Both the position numbers and the translations under genes were made by a program. This document shows positions 49,588-57,825 of a stretch of DNA of 64,000 bases, piece by piece (position 1 is the stretch's first letter; each line of letters begins with the position of its first letter). The notes beneath the pieces are model-generated. The model was given only the letters and a program-made list of their open reading frames with translations. It did no database searches and was not told where the DNA came from. The stretch is from positions 372,001 through 436,000 of the forward strand of contig NZ_SMZR01000002.1 of NCBI RefSeq assembly GCF_004358665.1. Direction: 5' to 3'. Source of the DNA: Jeotgalibacillus sp. S-D1. GTDB lineage: Bacteria > Bacillota > Bacilli > Bacillales > Jeotgalibacillaceae.

Positions 49588-49739
49588 TCATAAATTCGAA
49601 TAATTAATCTTTTGTTTCTTTATTTTAAGAGATTTCGTTTACGTTTTATGAATAAAAATAAAGAAAATCTATTGTAAAAATTGTTTCATTATTCAATAAA
49701 CAGAAGAAATAATTAGGCTTAACCCTATTACTGACTCTA

Positions 49740-50036
49740 TTATTTTATTGTACGCGGCTTTATTTTAGGAGCCCCAGGCCGATTGAACAAATAATACAAT
49801 CCGGCATTTACAGTACCGGCGAGCACGCTAATGATAAGTAAACCATAACCAAAATTCAGCATGTGTCCCTTTGGCTCAAGAAGATTGTATTGAAGAATTG
49901 TTTTGCCAAAGAAATGAAAATGCTGGGATGGTAAACGATTAGCATCACCGTAGACACCGTATCCTAACGATAGAATGACAGTAATCACCAATGTTAAAAT
50001 CATCCCGGTTATAAAAGCGAAGATAAGCTTTTTCAT
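49740..50036 (-). CDS. Small membrane protein of the peptide operon, 98 aa
   Basis: Two membrane segments (LIFAFITGMILTLVITVILS and LLIISVLAGTVNAGLYYL) separated by an extracellular loop with NRLPSQHFHFFGKTILQYN. Strong GGAGG ribosome site; overlaps the protease gene by four bases. Position at the end of a bacteriocin-like operon suggests an immunity or accessory role. No family recognised. Confidence 0.6.
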   Translation of the reverse strand: MKKLIFAFITGMILTLVITVILSLGYGVYGDANRLPSQHFHFFGKTILQYNLLEPKGHMLNFGYGLLIISVLAGTVNAGLYYLFNRPGAPKIKPRTIK

Positions 50037-50935
50037 GACTTAACCTCCTGACTTTGAGTTAATTTGTTCATCTGTACCGCTTCCTTCATTCGTTTCCCAT
50101 CTTCCGCAAAAGGAAGGTAAGAGATAAGGTGCACCAATCCATTAGCAGCTATGAAAACAAGGATCAGGAACAGCCAAATCGGCATCGATGTGAAATATAA
50201 GACAATGGAAAGAGCAACACCACTGACAGAGGGAATAAGCGGACCGGCAAAGGACACGAGCAGTTCCCCCTTCATGTCAATTCTTGGCCGGACAAATTGA
50301 AAGGCTCCCCTTCGCGTTGCTAAAAAATATGGAAGTTTGTGCTTTGTTAGCTTTTCAAAAACGATGATATGAGCCCATTCATGGACAGTAAAAAACAGTA
50401 GGAAAAACAACGGCAGCGTCAAGCCCGCCAGAAAAGATGTGTAAGGAAGGATCAGTGCAATCAGCATGCCCGCCAGGCCTAATGACGCGATCATCGGACT
50501 GTACGTCTGAGCCATCACCTTTAAAAGGAAAATTAATAAAGAAACCGAATTCTTTTTATGCGGGGTAAATCGTTTCTTCACTTCCCACCTCACACCTTGG
50601 AGCGTTCTTGTAAAATAGAGAAAGGATACCATCCCTTGTTTAACGGCTTCACCAATTTGAAAAGGGGTTCTGATGTTTACCAGATAAAAGCCATTTAACT
50701 GTGCAATGAGCTGAAGAAAGTCTCCTTCTACCTCCTCCTCATCCCATCCATATTGAAAAGAAAGCTGTTGAGTGATCTGCCTGATCGTCCTCTCACCATT
50801 TACCTGTTCCAATAGGGCACAGCTCACTTGATTCAAAGGATGAGCTGCCCCAAGCTGCGTATCTACCAGAGCGAGAGACTGATTGTTCAACTCTACCCCT
50901 TCAGGAAAAAAAGGAATCGATTGAGGTGAGATCAT
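50033..50935 (-). CDS. PqqD-like (RRE) domain fused to an M50 site-2 protease
   Basis: 300 residues. Residues 1 to about 90 look like a PqqD-type peptide-recognition domain (LNQVSCALLEQVNGERTIRQ, then GDFLQLIAQLNGFYLV). The rest is a multi-pass M50 metalloprotease with the zinc motif HEWAH at 185-189 inside a membrane segment and the C-terminal SFAGPLIPSVSG. Such proteins, like B. subtilis YydH, process peptide precursors within the membrane. The precursor candidate encoded at the head of the operon has a single membrane helix. Start and stop overlap the neighbours by four bases. Confidence 0.82.
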   Translation of the reverse strand: MISPQSIPFFPEGVELNNQSLALVDTQLGAAHPLNQVSCALLEQVNGERTIRQITQQLSFQYGWDEEEVEGDFLQLIAQLNGFYLVNIRTPFQIGEAVKQGMVSFLYFTRTLQGVRWEVKKRFTPHKKNSVSLLIFLLKVMAQTYSPMIASLGLAGMLIALILPYTSFLAGLTLPLFFLLFFTVHEWAHIIVFEKLTKHKLPYFLATRRGAFQFVRPRIDMKGELLVSFAGPLIPSVSGVALSIVLYFTSMPIWLFLILVFIAANGLVHLISYLPFAEDGKRMKEAVQMNKLTQSQEVKS

Positions 50936-52422
50936 ACTAACACCTCCCTTTTTTGTCTGCTGATAAGGATCTTACTGCTAACGATAAGAAACAACACCAG
51001 TCCGATTACGTAATAAATCATGGAAAGCGAAAATGAATGATAAACGAATAATACAGTACCAGCTGCTATGTACAATAAAATCAATTGCTGAAGATTCGAC
51101 CCTGCCTTCTCCAATTTCGCTGGAAATATGGAACCAATTAAATAGGCACATATATAAAGAGTGGCGCTGTAGATGCCAGTCAAACCAAATTGGCCATCAC
51201 GTACCAGCAGAAGAGAAAATCCTGCATGAAGAAGCAAGGTGATGACTGTAAGCACCCCAACATAAAAAAGCAGATGCCCCCTGATTAAGACGCTCGCTTG
51301 AAACGGCAGAGACAGGCGGTATTCCGTCCAGCCTCGTTCCTTTGAAAAAGCCTGGTTTGGATAAATAGCCAGTAAAATCGGAACCATGTAAATGAATAGC
51401 TCATGCACCAATCCGTTGTACATCTCCCAGCCGCTGATTCGAATAGAGAGAGCCAGTAAAAAAAACAAGCTGATGGACAGCAGCGTATAAAAAGCAGTGT
51501 GCACATCTCTCCCGGACCGTTTCAGCGTGACCAGGAAAAGAGAAAAGGTCGGCTTTGCCAACACGCCAAGCGATGACCAGAAAGACCGATTTGGCAAACT
51601 GCTATCGTGAGGGGTCTTTATTCGATACAATACAAGCAAGCCACCTGTAAGTAAGAAGCCATATCCCAAGAAGCCGCTGAGTCCAAGAAAAAGGGAATAA
51701 GCCGCCCGCTCAGAACCTGCTAAAAGAAACTGATAAAGGCCCCCGGGTAAGTACTGATTAACACCAAGATTAAACTCGAAGGATACAAAACCAATTAATC
51801 CCCCCACAAGAACCAGGGTCAAAAAGGAGAGCATTTGAATGGTTTTCTTTGTAAAGGATGTCGCAGACGGTTCACTGATCCAATGACTGATGGCTACCGT
51901 CAGCTGTTGAATACAGAGTCCAAGCAGCACCGCTTGAGCAAGCAAAAATGTAAAAAATATAATTAGTAATGCCATCCAGCCTAAAGGAATTTCGACATGA
52001 GAAAAAAACAAATACACAATCGGTCCAATCAGAAAACTAATAAACAAAGTAAATAAAGAAAGAAGCGGTACAAGCAATCCAAGCCTCCAGCTGGAAGAAT
52101 CGACAGGCAAATAGATGAGAACCCTGTCATACAGCTCATCCACCATCAGCCACTGCCAGAGAAGCACCACACTAACTGCAATCACAAAAAATGCAAACGT
52201 CGATACATTGCCAAAAAACTGGGCAAATAATTCAATGGAAAGCATCTGGTTGTCCAAACCAAGCTGCTGCTTGAAACTGGTATAGGTATGAAACGAACCA
52301 AAACTCATCAGCGCAAGCAGCAACAGCGGCAAAACAATCATTAGCGGCTGCTTTTTAACTGCGCTCCAATAGCGATTCTTCCACGTCCTCATTATCATTT
52401 TTCCAATCAGCCATGAGTTCAT
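50932..52422 (-). CDS. ABC transporter permease of the peptide operon
   Basis: About 496 residues with roughly twelve hydrophobic segments, in two halves, resembling large ABC-2-type exporter permeases such as YydJ-like proteins. ATG 52422 has AAAGGAGAGG at proper distance; the overlap with the ATPase gene is then 68 bases. A start at 52446 or 52389 is possible. It presumably exports the processed peptide or protects the producer by pumping it out. Confidence 0.8.
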   Translation of the reverse strand: MNSWLIGKMIMRTWKNRYWSAVKKQPLMIVLPLLLLALMSFGSFHTYTSFKQQLGLDNQMLSIELFAQFFGNVSTFAFFVIAVSVVLLWQWLMVDELYDRVLIYLPVDSSSWRLGLLVPLLSLFTLFISFLIGPIVYLFFSHVEIPLGWMALLIIFFTFLLAQAVLLGLCIQQLTVAISHWISEPSATSFTKKTIQMLSFLTLVLVGGLIGFVSFEFNLGVNQYLPGGLYQFLLAGSERAAYSLFLGLSGFLGYGFLLTGGLLVLYRIKTPHDSSLPNRSFWSSLGVLAKPTFSLFLVTLKRSGRDVHTAFYTLLSISLFFLLALSIRISGWEMYNGLVHELFIYMVPILLAIYPNQAFSKERGWTEYRLSLPFQASVLIRGHLLFYVGVLTVITLLLHAGFSLLLVRDGQFGLTGIYSATLYICAYLIGSIFPAKLEKAGSNLQQLILLYIAAGTVLFVYHSFSLSMIYYVIGLVLFLIVSSKILISRQKREVLV

Positions 52423-53167
52423 GTAAACGGGTCCTCTCCTTTCCAAGATCCGTCAGCTTCAAATACACCTCTTCAAGCGAGTCAGCACCAAACTCCTTTT
52501 TCAACAATTCAGGGGAATGGGAAGCATTCAGAAGCTGTCCATTTTTGATAAACAACACTCGATTACAAAGAGAATCGGCAAAATGAAGATGATGGGTAGT
52601 CAACAAAATACTGACACCCTTCTTGCTCAACTGCCTGAGTATTTCCTTCATTAATAGGATCATGTCCGGATCCAATCCATTGGTTGGTTCATCAAAAATA
52701 ATCAGCTTCGGTTCATGAAGAAGCACCGAAATAAATTGCAGTTTCTTTTTCATTCCATGGGAATACGATTCAATTAGCTGATGCTGTGCAAACTCCAGGC
52801 CGAATAACTCAAGCCATCCCTTAATTCCCTCATTGGCTTTTTTCTTTGGAATTCTGCGAATGGATGCCACAAAATGCAAAAACTCAAGCCCCGTTAAATC
52901 CCCTACCAATTCATCTGTATCTGGTACAACGCCCATCTGCTCTTTTATCTGGAGTGCATGCTCTTCTATCGATTTGCCAAAAATGTGAACCTGCCCTTCC
53001 TCAAGAGCCATCATCGACAGCAGCAATCGAACGAGCGTCGTTTTTCCTGAACCATTGGGCCCTAAAAGTCCCACCACTTCTCCTTTTTCAACAGAGAAAG
53101 AAAGATTATTCAGGATGCACTGTCCATTTAAATGCTTGCTAACCTGCTGAACGTTGATTATCTTCAT
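52355..53167 (-). CDS. ABC transporter ATPase of the peptide operon
   Basis: 270 residues: Walker A LGPNGSGKTT, signature YSHGMKKK, Walker B LIIFDEPTNGLD and H-loop LTTHHL. ATG 53167 has AGGAGG upstream; the longer reading to 53230 would run through a hairpin. It drives the permease encoded downstream. The set precursor-ATPase-permease-M50 resembles yydFHIJ of B. subtilis, but no radical SAM gene like yydG is present. Confidence 0.92.
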   Translation of the reverse strand: MKIINVQQVSKHLNGQCILNNLSFSVEKGEVVGLLGPNGSGKTTLVRLLLSMMALEEGQVHIFGKSIEEHALQIKEQMGVVPDTDELVGDLTGLEFLHFVASIRRIPKKKANEGIKGWLELFGLEFAQHQLIESYSHGMKKKLQFISVLLHEPKLIIFDEPTNGLDPDMILLMKEILRQLSKKGVSILLTTHHLHFADSLCNRVLFIKNGQLLNASHSPELLKKEFGADSLEEVYLKLTDLGKERTRLHELMADWKNDNEDVEESLLERS

Positions 53168-53194
53168 TTGACGTTTCCTCCTATTTAACTGAAT

Positions 53195-53228
53195 AAAAAA
53201 GAAGAGTCCCGGTCTACGTGTCCTCTTC
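53195..53228 (-). terminator. Attenuator hairpin between precursor and ATPase genes
   Basis: On the minus strand GAAGAG and CTCTTC close a hairpin with further internal pairs, followed by TTTTTTATT. Located between the precursor stop (53264) and the ATPase ribosome site, it should let most transcripts end after the precursor, as in many bacteriocin operons. Confidence 0.65.
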
Positions 53229-53263
53229 AATAAGAAAGAATGATCTTAACAGGCAATGCGAAC

Positions 53264-53461
53264 TTACGGATAGACACAGCCAATTGAAACCTGGCCATTT
53301 CCTTGATCATATGAACCTGCAAAATTTGCTCCATTTGCAGTACACCAAGCAGCATATCCTCCAGCAGCAACAATGGCTGCTAACGCTACAATCGTCCAGG
53401 TAATCGCTTCATTTACAGTAGTCATTTCCTCTACATTCACAACAGGTTTCACATATTCCAT
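53264..53461 (-). CDS. Putative bacteriocin/RiPP precursor peptide, 65 aa
   Basis: Reads MEYVKPVVNVEEMTTVNEAI (acidic leader), then a hydrophobic helix (TWTIVALAAIVAAGGYAAWC) and a small-residue-rich tail (TANGANFAGSYDQGNGQ, then VSIGCVYP). Two cysteines (40 and 62) bracket a Gly/Asn/Ser loop and could form a disulfide or thioether. GG at 34-35 lies inside the helix, a plausible cut site for the M50 protease encoded downstream. The ribosome site AGAAGGAAGTG is good. No homologue is known to me; the call rests on size, composition and operon context. Confidence 0.65.
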   Translation of the reverse strand: MEYVKPVVNVEEMTTVNEAITWTIVALAAIVAAGGYAAWCTANGANFAGSYDQGNGQVSIGCVYP

Positions 53462-53496
53462 CTCAACACTTCCTTCTGGGTTATTTGACCGGGCAA

Positions 53497-53526
53497 CTAA
53501 ATATTACAATATTCTGAAATATTTAG
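53497..53526. promoter_or_regulatory. Inverted repeat in the precursor promoter region
   Basis: CTAAATATT (53497-53505) is mirrored by AATATTTAG (53518-53526), 36 bases upstream of the precursor ATG. A candidate operator of the peptide operon. Confidence 0.5.
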
Positions 53527-53736
53527 AAGAGGAATTGTCTTAATGGTAAGGCTGGTTGCTCTTTTGGTCGGTTTAGTGGGGTGAATGACAGGAAGATGTT
53601 ACAGGCTGGTGTAATACGGATGTAATTTTCGTATATCACAAAAGGATTTGTTGTGTTGTGAAGTTGGAAGCTTTAGGCAGACATGCTATACCAATAAAAT
53701 TCTTATTAATTAATCAGACAAAAAACGCTAATAAAA
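53527..53736. other. Non-coding stretch upstream of the peptide operon
   Basis: No gene with a ribosome site is seen. G/T-rich at first, then AT-rich. It presumably includes further control sequence of the peptide operon. Confidence 0.4.
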
Positions 53737-53774
53737 AGCCACCAATCATCATTCAAATATGGTGATTGGCGGCT
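53737..53774 (-). terminator. Terminator of the HTH/membrane protein pair
   Basis: AGCCACCAATCA (53737-53748) pairs with TGATTGGCGGCT (53763-53774) with one mismatch; the minus strand continues TTTTTATTAG. About 160 unassigned bases separate it from the stop at 53939. Confidence 0.85.
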
Positions 53775-53938
53775 AAATAGTAAAACATCAATAGCTGACT
53801 TATGCGGTTGAATTTCAATAGGCGTCTGATACTGGAAATTTCAGCTTTCAACGAGAATATCCTGTTTTGAACCATTACTAAAAAACGTCCGGTTGTTGAA
53901 CGACTGAACATAACAGGTATATCTTCTTATTGAGTTTT

Positions 53939-54292
53939 TCAATTTATAAAATCTTTTTTATATCGAACAGCCAGATAGATGCCTGAAGCGAGGAATGCAA
54001 TGGAATATTTAAATAGGAAGAAAATTTGCCACATATATTCTTTAGGGAAAATCATGTCGCACAAAATCACTGCACATAACATAATGAGCGTACTTTTTAA
54101 CGATATTTGCAATGTCCTTTCGTCAGCCTTACCCAATTTTTTTTGAAATACATAGGTTAGAATCCCACCGATTAAAAGCAATACCAAACCACTGCCAAGT
54201 AGAACATTCCAATTTCCGGGAGATTGTTCTGCCCAGGACTTTAAGGGGCTAAAAAATGCAATAGAAACTTCTGAGCTGGAGTTAATTTTCAT
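53939..54292 (-). CDS. Membrane protein paired with an HTH regulator, 117 aa
   Basis: Three to four hydrophobic segments (WNVLLGSGLVLLLIGGILTYVF, then TLIMLCAVILCDMIF and a C-terminal one). It overlaps the HTH gene by 11 bases. Many Bacillus HTH genes of this kind have such a membrane partner of unknown function. Ribosome site AGAGGAAGG. Confidence 0.65.
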   Translation of the reverse strand: MKINSSSEVSIAFFSPLKSWAEQSPGNWNVLLGSGLVLLLIGGILTYVFQKKLGKADERTLQISLKSTLIMLCAVILCDMIFPKEYMWQIFFLFKYSIAFLASGIYLAVRYKKDFIN

Positions 54293-54521
54293 TTTGATCC
54301 CTTCCTCTCATATAAGTAAAAATATCGTTTACATCAGCATTAAAAAAATCGGCAATTCGAAAAGCTAACAACAGAGTCGGAACATAATTTCCTTTTTCCA
54401 TTACAAAGATGGTCTGTTTGGAAACCCCGACTTGCTCTGCTAATTCCTGCTGAGACATTCTGGCAAGTACACGATATTCATAAACCTTATTTGATATTGA
54501 ATCACCAAAATCTTTCTTCAT
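54282..54521 (-). CDS. Small XRE-family HTH regulator
   Basis: 79 residues, essentially one helix-turn-helix: YRVLARMSQQELAEQVGVSKQTIFVMEKGNYVPTLLLAFRIADFF. I chose ATG 54521 (MKKDFGDS), eight bases after GAGG; 54527 and 54530 are alternatives. Similar to YozG/YgzD-type regulators. Coupled by overlap to the membrane protein gene. Confidence 0.88.
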   Translation of the reverse strand: MKKDFGDSISNKVYEYRVLARMSQQELAEQVGVSKQTIFVMEKGNYVPTLLLAFRIADFFNADVNDIFTYMRGRDQNEN

Positions 54522-54650
54522 GGCCATCACCTCTTACATTATATTATATGTATAATTTTATAAAAGTAAAGTAAACTTATACAAAAATATATAATAATTT
54601 TATTTATTATTGGTTTTCTTTTATTCAATAAGAACCAGAATACAAAAAAA

Positions 54651-54677
54651 GAACCTGACGAAATTTACGTCAGGTTC
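54651..54677 (-). terminator. Terminator of the two-gene operon at 54.7-56.1 kb
   Basis: GAACCTGACG pairs perfectly with CGTCAGGTTC; the minus strand continues TTTTTTTG. It lies nine bases after the stop at 54686. Confidence 0.92.
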
Positions 54678-54685
54678 AGATATAT

Positions 54686-55408
54686 TCATTCCAACTCTTC
54701 TTCAATCAGTTCGTTCAGCATCGACACATAATCTCCACCGTATCTGCCTCCACCGCCGTATTGCCGGGTTTTTTCAAGTATCACTGCTTCCCCTTCGCTG
54801 TTGTGAGCCTGCCAGCTGAGTGGATATTTCATTGAAAATGATAATGTCTCAGGTGGTGATTTCGGGTTGGTTGTGACAGCTTCTACAGTGTTTTTTAATT
54901 CCACTGGAAGCGGAGCGTAGCCATAACTCTCCTCTCCTTTACTAATCGTTTCACTTACCTGAATGTGTGGCATGTAAAATGTTTTTTCGTCCTCGGATCC
55001 CGGATAGGAAAGAGAATAGTCACGGCTGTATAGAAAATAAAGCTCCCAATTTTCTACATTGTCACCAGGATGAATGTTCCAAAAAACATAAGGTTCAGAA
55101 TCTGCCTGTAATAAAAGCGGTCCTGCCCAGGTACTTTCACTGACATTCGTCCATTTTCCATCAAGCCACTTAAAAATGCTGGTGCTATATACGTTTTCAT
55201 CTGCTATGTAAGGGACAAAATATGTTTTCTCATCGATTTGAATGATGTCCTGAATTTCTTTATCCAGGTTCTCCAAGGGTAAGCCCGCCAAAATCTCTTG
55301 CTCGGAAAGAAAATCATCCGGCACCACCATTCTTTGGCTAAAATACACGGAGATCCCAATGATACATGCGAGAATTAATACAAGAATTCCTTTTTGCTTC
55401 CGGCTCAT
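54686..55408 (-). CDS. Membrane-anchored extracellular protein, 240 aa
   Basis: An N-terminal membrane segment (GILVLILACIIGISVYF) with a positively charged head and a large extracellular domain with many aromatic residues and a Gly/Tyr-rich end (YGGGGRYGGDYVSML). The start overlaps the stop of the upstream gene by four bases; ribosome site GGAAGGAGTG. No family recognised. Probably works with the multi-pass protein encoded upstream. Confidence 0.6.
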   Translation of the reverse strand: MSRKQKGILVLILACIIGISVYFSQRMVVPDDFLSEQEILAGLPLENLDKEIQDIIQIDEKTYFVPYIADENVYSTSIFKWLDGKWTNVSESTWAGPLLLQADSEPYVFWNIHPGDNVENWELYFLYSRDYSLSYPGSEDEKTFYMPHIQVSETISKGEESYGYAPLPVELKNTVEAVTTNPKSPPETLSFSMKYPLSWQAHNSEGEAVILEKTRQYGGGGRYGGDYVSMLNELIEEELE

Positions 55409-56151
55409 TCCTCACTCACTCCTTCCTTCAGAAAAGAAGCTGATTCAGAACGATAATAATATTGATTTTCCTTCGTGTTCAGGAGCATCCCTTTTCCGTC
55501 AGCTTCTAAGTATACCGGAACACTGTCTCCTTCTTTCGATTCAATGCCAGTAATCAGATAAGGAAATTTTTCTTTAATCTGATTTCTTTCATTCGTCTCT
55601 AAATCCTGTTCCTGTTCCATCACTTCTTCATACCAGCCAATGACATCAGCATCTTCAAGTTCAAAACCTGATACATCCTCCTCGAACTGTTCCGCGTTAA
55701 ATTCACTTTCTTTTGCAGAGGGATGAATAGTGATTAATTCTGCCCCCGATACATCATCCAGATAGGTTTCAATTTCCCCTTCAGGATAAAGTTGTGACGA
55801 AAGAAAAGCGGCAACAAGTGTGGTGACCATGAATAAATAATTGGCTGCAAATCCGCTCCAGGCATACCTGCTATAGACCTCCCATCGTCTGCTCCTATTA
55901 AGAACAGTATAAGCAACCGCTAAACCAATCGGTAAAATTGCAATTGAAATCATTTCACCAAATACAGGTAAATCTATTGACACGGAAAACAGCCCAACCA
56001 GGAAAATGACAACTATTTTTCTTTTTTTTGGCCGCTTCTCCGGATCATGCTTTTTGTACATATGGATGATCCAAAAACAAAGGATAGCCCATGCTGTCGC
56101 CGTGCAGACCATTTCAATTGTGTTCCACTCGAATTCAAACATAAAATTCAA
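55405..56151 (-). CDS. Hypothetical multi-pass membrane protein, 248 aa
   Basis: About five membrane segments in the first 130 residues, then a soluble acidic domain rich in Glu (SKESEFNAEQFEEDV-like pattern, SAKESEFNAEQFEED). TTG start with GGAG eight bases upstream. First gene of the pair. No family recognised; some resemblance in topology to multi-pass envelope sensors only. Confidence 0.55.
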   Translation of the reverse strand: MNFMFEFEWNTIEMVCTATAWAILCFWIIHMYKKHDPEKRPKKRKIVVIFLVGLFSVSIDLPVFGEMISIAILPIGLAVAYTVLNRSRRWEVYSRYAWSGFAANYLFMVTTLVAAFLSSQLYPEGEIETYLDDVSGAELITIHPSAKESEFNAEQFEEDVSGFELEDADVIGWYEEVMEQEQDLETNERNQIKEKFPYLITGIESKEGDSVPVYLEADGKGMLLNTKENQYYYRSESASFLKEGVSEE

Positions 56152-56381
56152 TTCTCACACTCCAATTTATGTATTAAAATACTGTAAAATATATGTTAAT
56201 TACACAGTATAAAGAAACTCTCTTTTTTTATCAAACTAGTCTATATGAAATTCTTATTTTTTCCAAACAAAAAACTGACACCACAGCGATTGTAGTCTCA
56301 GCTTATTTACCTCATTAATCTGGCTCTTCCCAAAATAATTCATCCAGTGTTATAAACAGACAGTTGTTTTTTGCAAAGTTA

Positions 56382-56414
56382 AAACCCGCAGTTTGGTCAG
56401 GAAATTGCGGGTTT
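56382..56414 (-). terminator. Terminator overlapping the end of a membrane-protein gene
   Basis: AAACCCGCA (56382-56390) pairs perfectly with TGCGGGTTT (56406-56414); the TGA stop (56397-56399) lies in the loop. The minus strand continues TAACTTTGC, so the T run is short. Confidence 0.7.
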
Positions 56415-56693
56415 CTTACCTTTTCGTTCTAAAAGTATAGGTGCTATATTTAATAAAATAGAAACAATTGTCAAAAACCATAATGCATTTTCCATAGTGG
56501 GTACTACATCCAATAAAGCTGCCCAATCTTCAGCTTTTACCCACCCAGATACTAAACTGTATTCTGAACAAAGTGTTAATGCTGTAAATGATAATCCTAA
56601 CGCCATAGCAAGTTTATAATCCTTTCCAGCCTTATACATATAAAGATTTATAAAAGTTGCTACAATTGCAATTACTCCAAATATTATCCACAT
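56397..56693 (-). CDS. Hypothetical membrane protein, 98 aa
   Basis: Three hydrophobic segments (WIIFGVIAIVATFINLYMY, LAMALGLSFTALTLC, ALWFLTIVSILLNIAPILL). Ribosome site TATGGAGG. No family recognised. It is transcribed alone and its 3' end doubles as part of the terminator. Confidence 0.65.
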   Translation of the reverse strand: MWIIFGVIAIVATFINLYMYKAGKDYKLAMALGLSFTALTLCSEYSLVSGWVKAEDWAALLDVVPTMENALWFLTIVSILLNIAPILLERKGKKPAIS

Positions 56694-56820
56694 AACGATA
56701 CCTCCATATATTTTTAATTATGTTGTGTAATAATACTAATGTGCATCTCCCTTTTGTGATTTCTTAATGAACAAACTTGCCTCTTTAATTTAACATTAAT
56801 TTCCTTTTTTTAAATAGGAA

Positions 56821-56846
56821 AAAGCACCCCTTATTGATGGAATGCT
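56821..56846 (-). terminator. Terminator of the monooxygenase-like gene
   Basis: On the minus strand AGCATTCC and GGGGTGCT pair (G-U included), followed by TTTTTCC. Upstream context shares TAACATTAATTTCCTTTT with the terminator near 48.6 kb. Confidence 0.65.
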
Positions 56847-56866
56847 CATCGTTAGTTGTATAATCT

Positions 56867-57160
56867 TTAAAGAGGGACATTTTCAAAATGTTCAACTGTT
56901 GGGAATGGGTCATAGAAATGATGTAGTTGTTTTTTCCATTCTTGATACTCTTTGGATTGTCTAAATCCCACTGTATGGTCTTCTAATGTTTCCCACTTCA
57001 CCAACAATAAATATTTTCCCTTAGCTTCCATACATCGTTGTAATTCGTGAGTTATGTAGCCTCTCATTGATGATATAATTTTTGAAGCCTCTCGAAATGC
57101 TTCCTCATATTCCTCTTCCATTCCTTGTCTAACTTGTAGCATAACAGCTTCTAAAATCAT
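56867..57160 (-). CDS. Antibiotic biosynthesis monooxygenase (ABM) domain protein, 97 aa
   Basis: A ferredoxin-like ABM fold: MILEAVMLQVRQGMEEEYEE, then YITHELQRCMEAKGKYLLLVKWETLEDH and the C-terminal HFYDPFPTVEHFE. Family members are quinol monooxygenases or heme-degrading enzymes; single-domain versions like this one are often dimers of unknown substrate. Ribosome site AGGAGGAG. Confidence 0.87.
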   Translation of the reverse strand: MILEAVMLQVRQGMEEEYEEAFREASKIISSMRGYITHELQRCMEAKGKYLLLVKWETLEDHTVGFRQSKEYQEWKKQLHHFYDPFPTVEHFENVPL

Positions 57161-57175
57161 TTTTTCTCCTCCTGG

Positions 57176-57703
57176 TTAACCCTCATTTGCCTGAATATTT
57201 GTTTTTAGCGAAAGTTTTTGATCTAATTCATTCTTCTGACGGAGATGATGACGAAAATGCATTCCAACAAGAGCAAACCACTCCTGTGCATTTAGCCAGC
57301 CAAAACCCCCATGTTCAACTTTGAAGTTTGGGTTTGTACCTTCTGCTTTCACCTCTAATTCGCTCATTCTTTTCATCAGATGATCGAGCTCAAGCAAAAG
57401 GTTCTCTTTACTTTTTGTATTGTCCGGCGGGGTATTAAGTTCGTCCGGTAATGTGATTTTAATAGGCGGGAATCCACCAATGTTAAATAAATAATCTCCA
57501 AACTCCGTCTTTCCCTGCTTGTTATCTCCAACAGCTGACGCACAAGCTTCAACACTGTCCAGATACTCATGAGCGACAACAATTAAGTGGTCATACATTT
57601 GACCGATAGACCAGACCCCCTGCTCAGGTATATGGCTTAGCTGCTCAGGAGAATATTTTTGTAAAAAGCTTTTGTATGTTTCAATCAATTTAAGATCATT
57701 CAT
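57176..57703 (-). CDS. DinB-family protein, 175 aa
   Basis: A DinB four-helix bundle with metal ligands in the IGQMYDHLIVVAHEY and LVGMHFRHHLRQ segments. ATG 57703 lies eight bases after GGGGG; 57709 is an alternative. It follows the ABM gene's neighbourhood in a run of small stress-type enzymes. It is not closely similar to the DinB protein at 36247. Confidence 0.85.
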   Translation of the reverse strand: MNDLKLIETYKSFLQKYSPEQLSHIPEQGVWSIGQMYDHLIVVAHEYLDSVEACASAVGDNKQGKTEFGDYLFNIGGFPPIKITLPDELNTPPDNTKSKENLLLELDHLMKRMSELEVKAEGTNPNFKVEHGGFGWLNAQEWFALVGMHFRHHLRQKNELDQKLSLKTNIQANEG

Positions 57704-57771
57704 GTTCATTTCCCCCTTTCCTTTTTTCACGTTATCCTAAAAACCTGCACATTCAACTATTCAATAAAAAA

Positions 57772-57798
57772 AGCACTTCTCCTTCTTGAAGAAATGCT
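57772..57798 (-). terminator. Terminator of the SnoaL-like gene
   Basis: AGCACTTCT (57772-57780) and AGAAATGCT (57790-57798) pair with one mismatch; the minus strand continues TTTTTTTATTG. Confidence 0.75.
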
Positions 57799-57825
57799 CC
57801 AGACTTTGACATAAAATAGACTCTA

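Noticed and set aside
53527-53736. Possible second peptide gene upstream of the bacteriocin-like precursor
   Set aside because: No open frame with a start and ribosome site longer than about 20 codons was found there.
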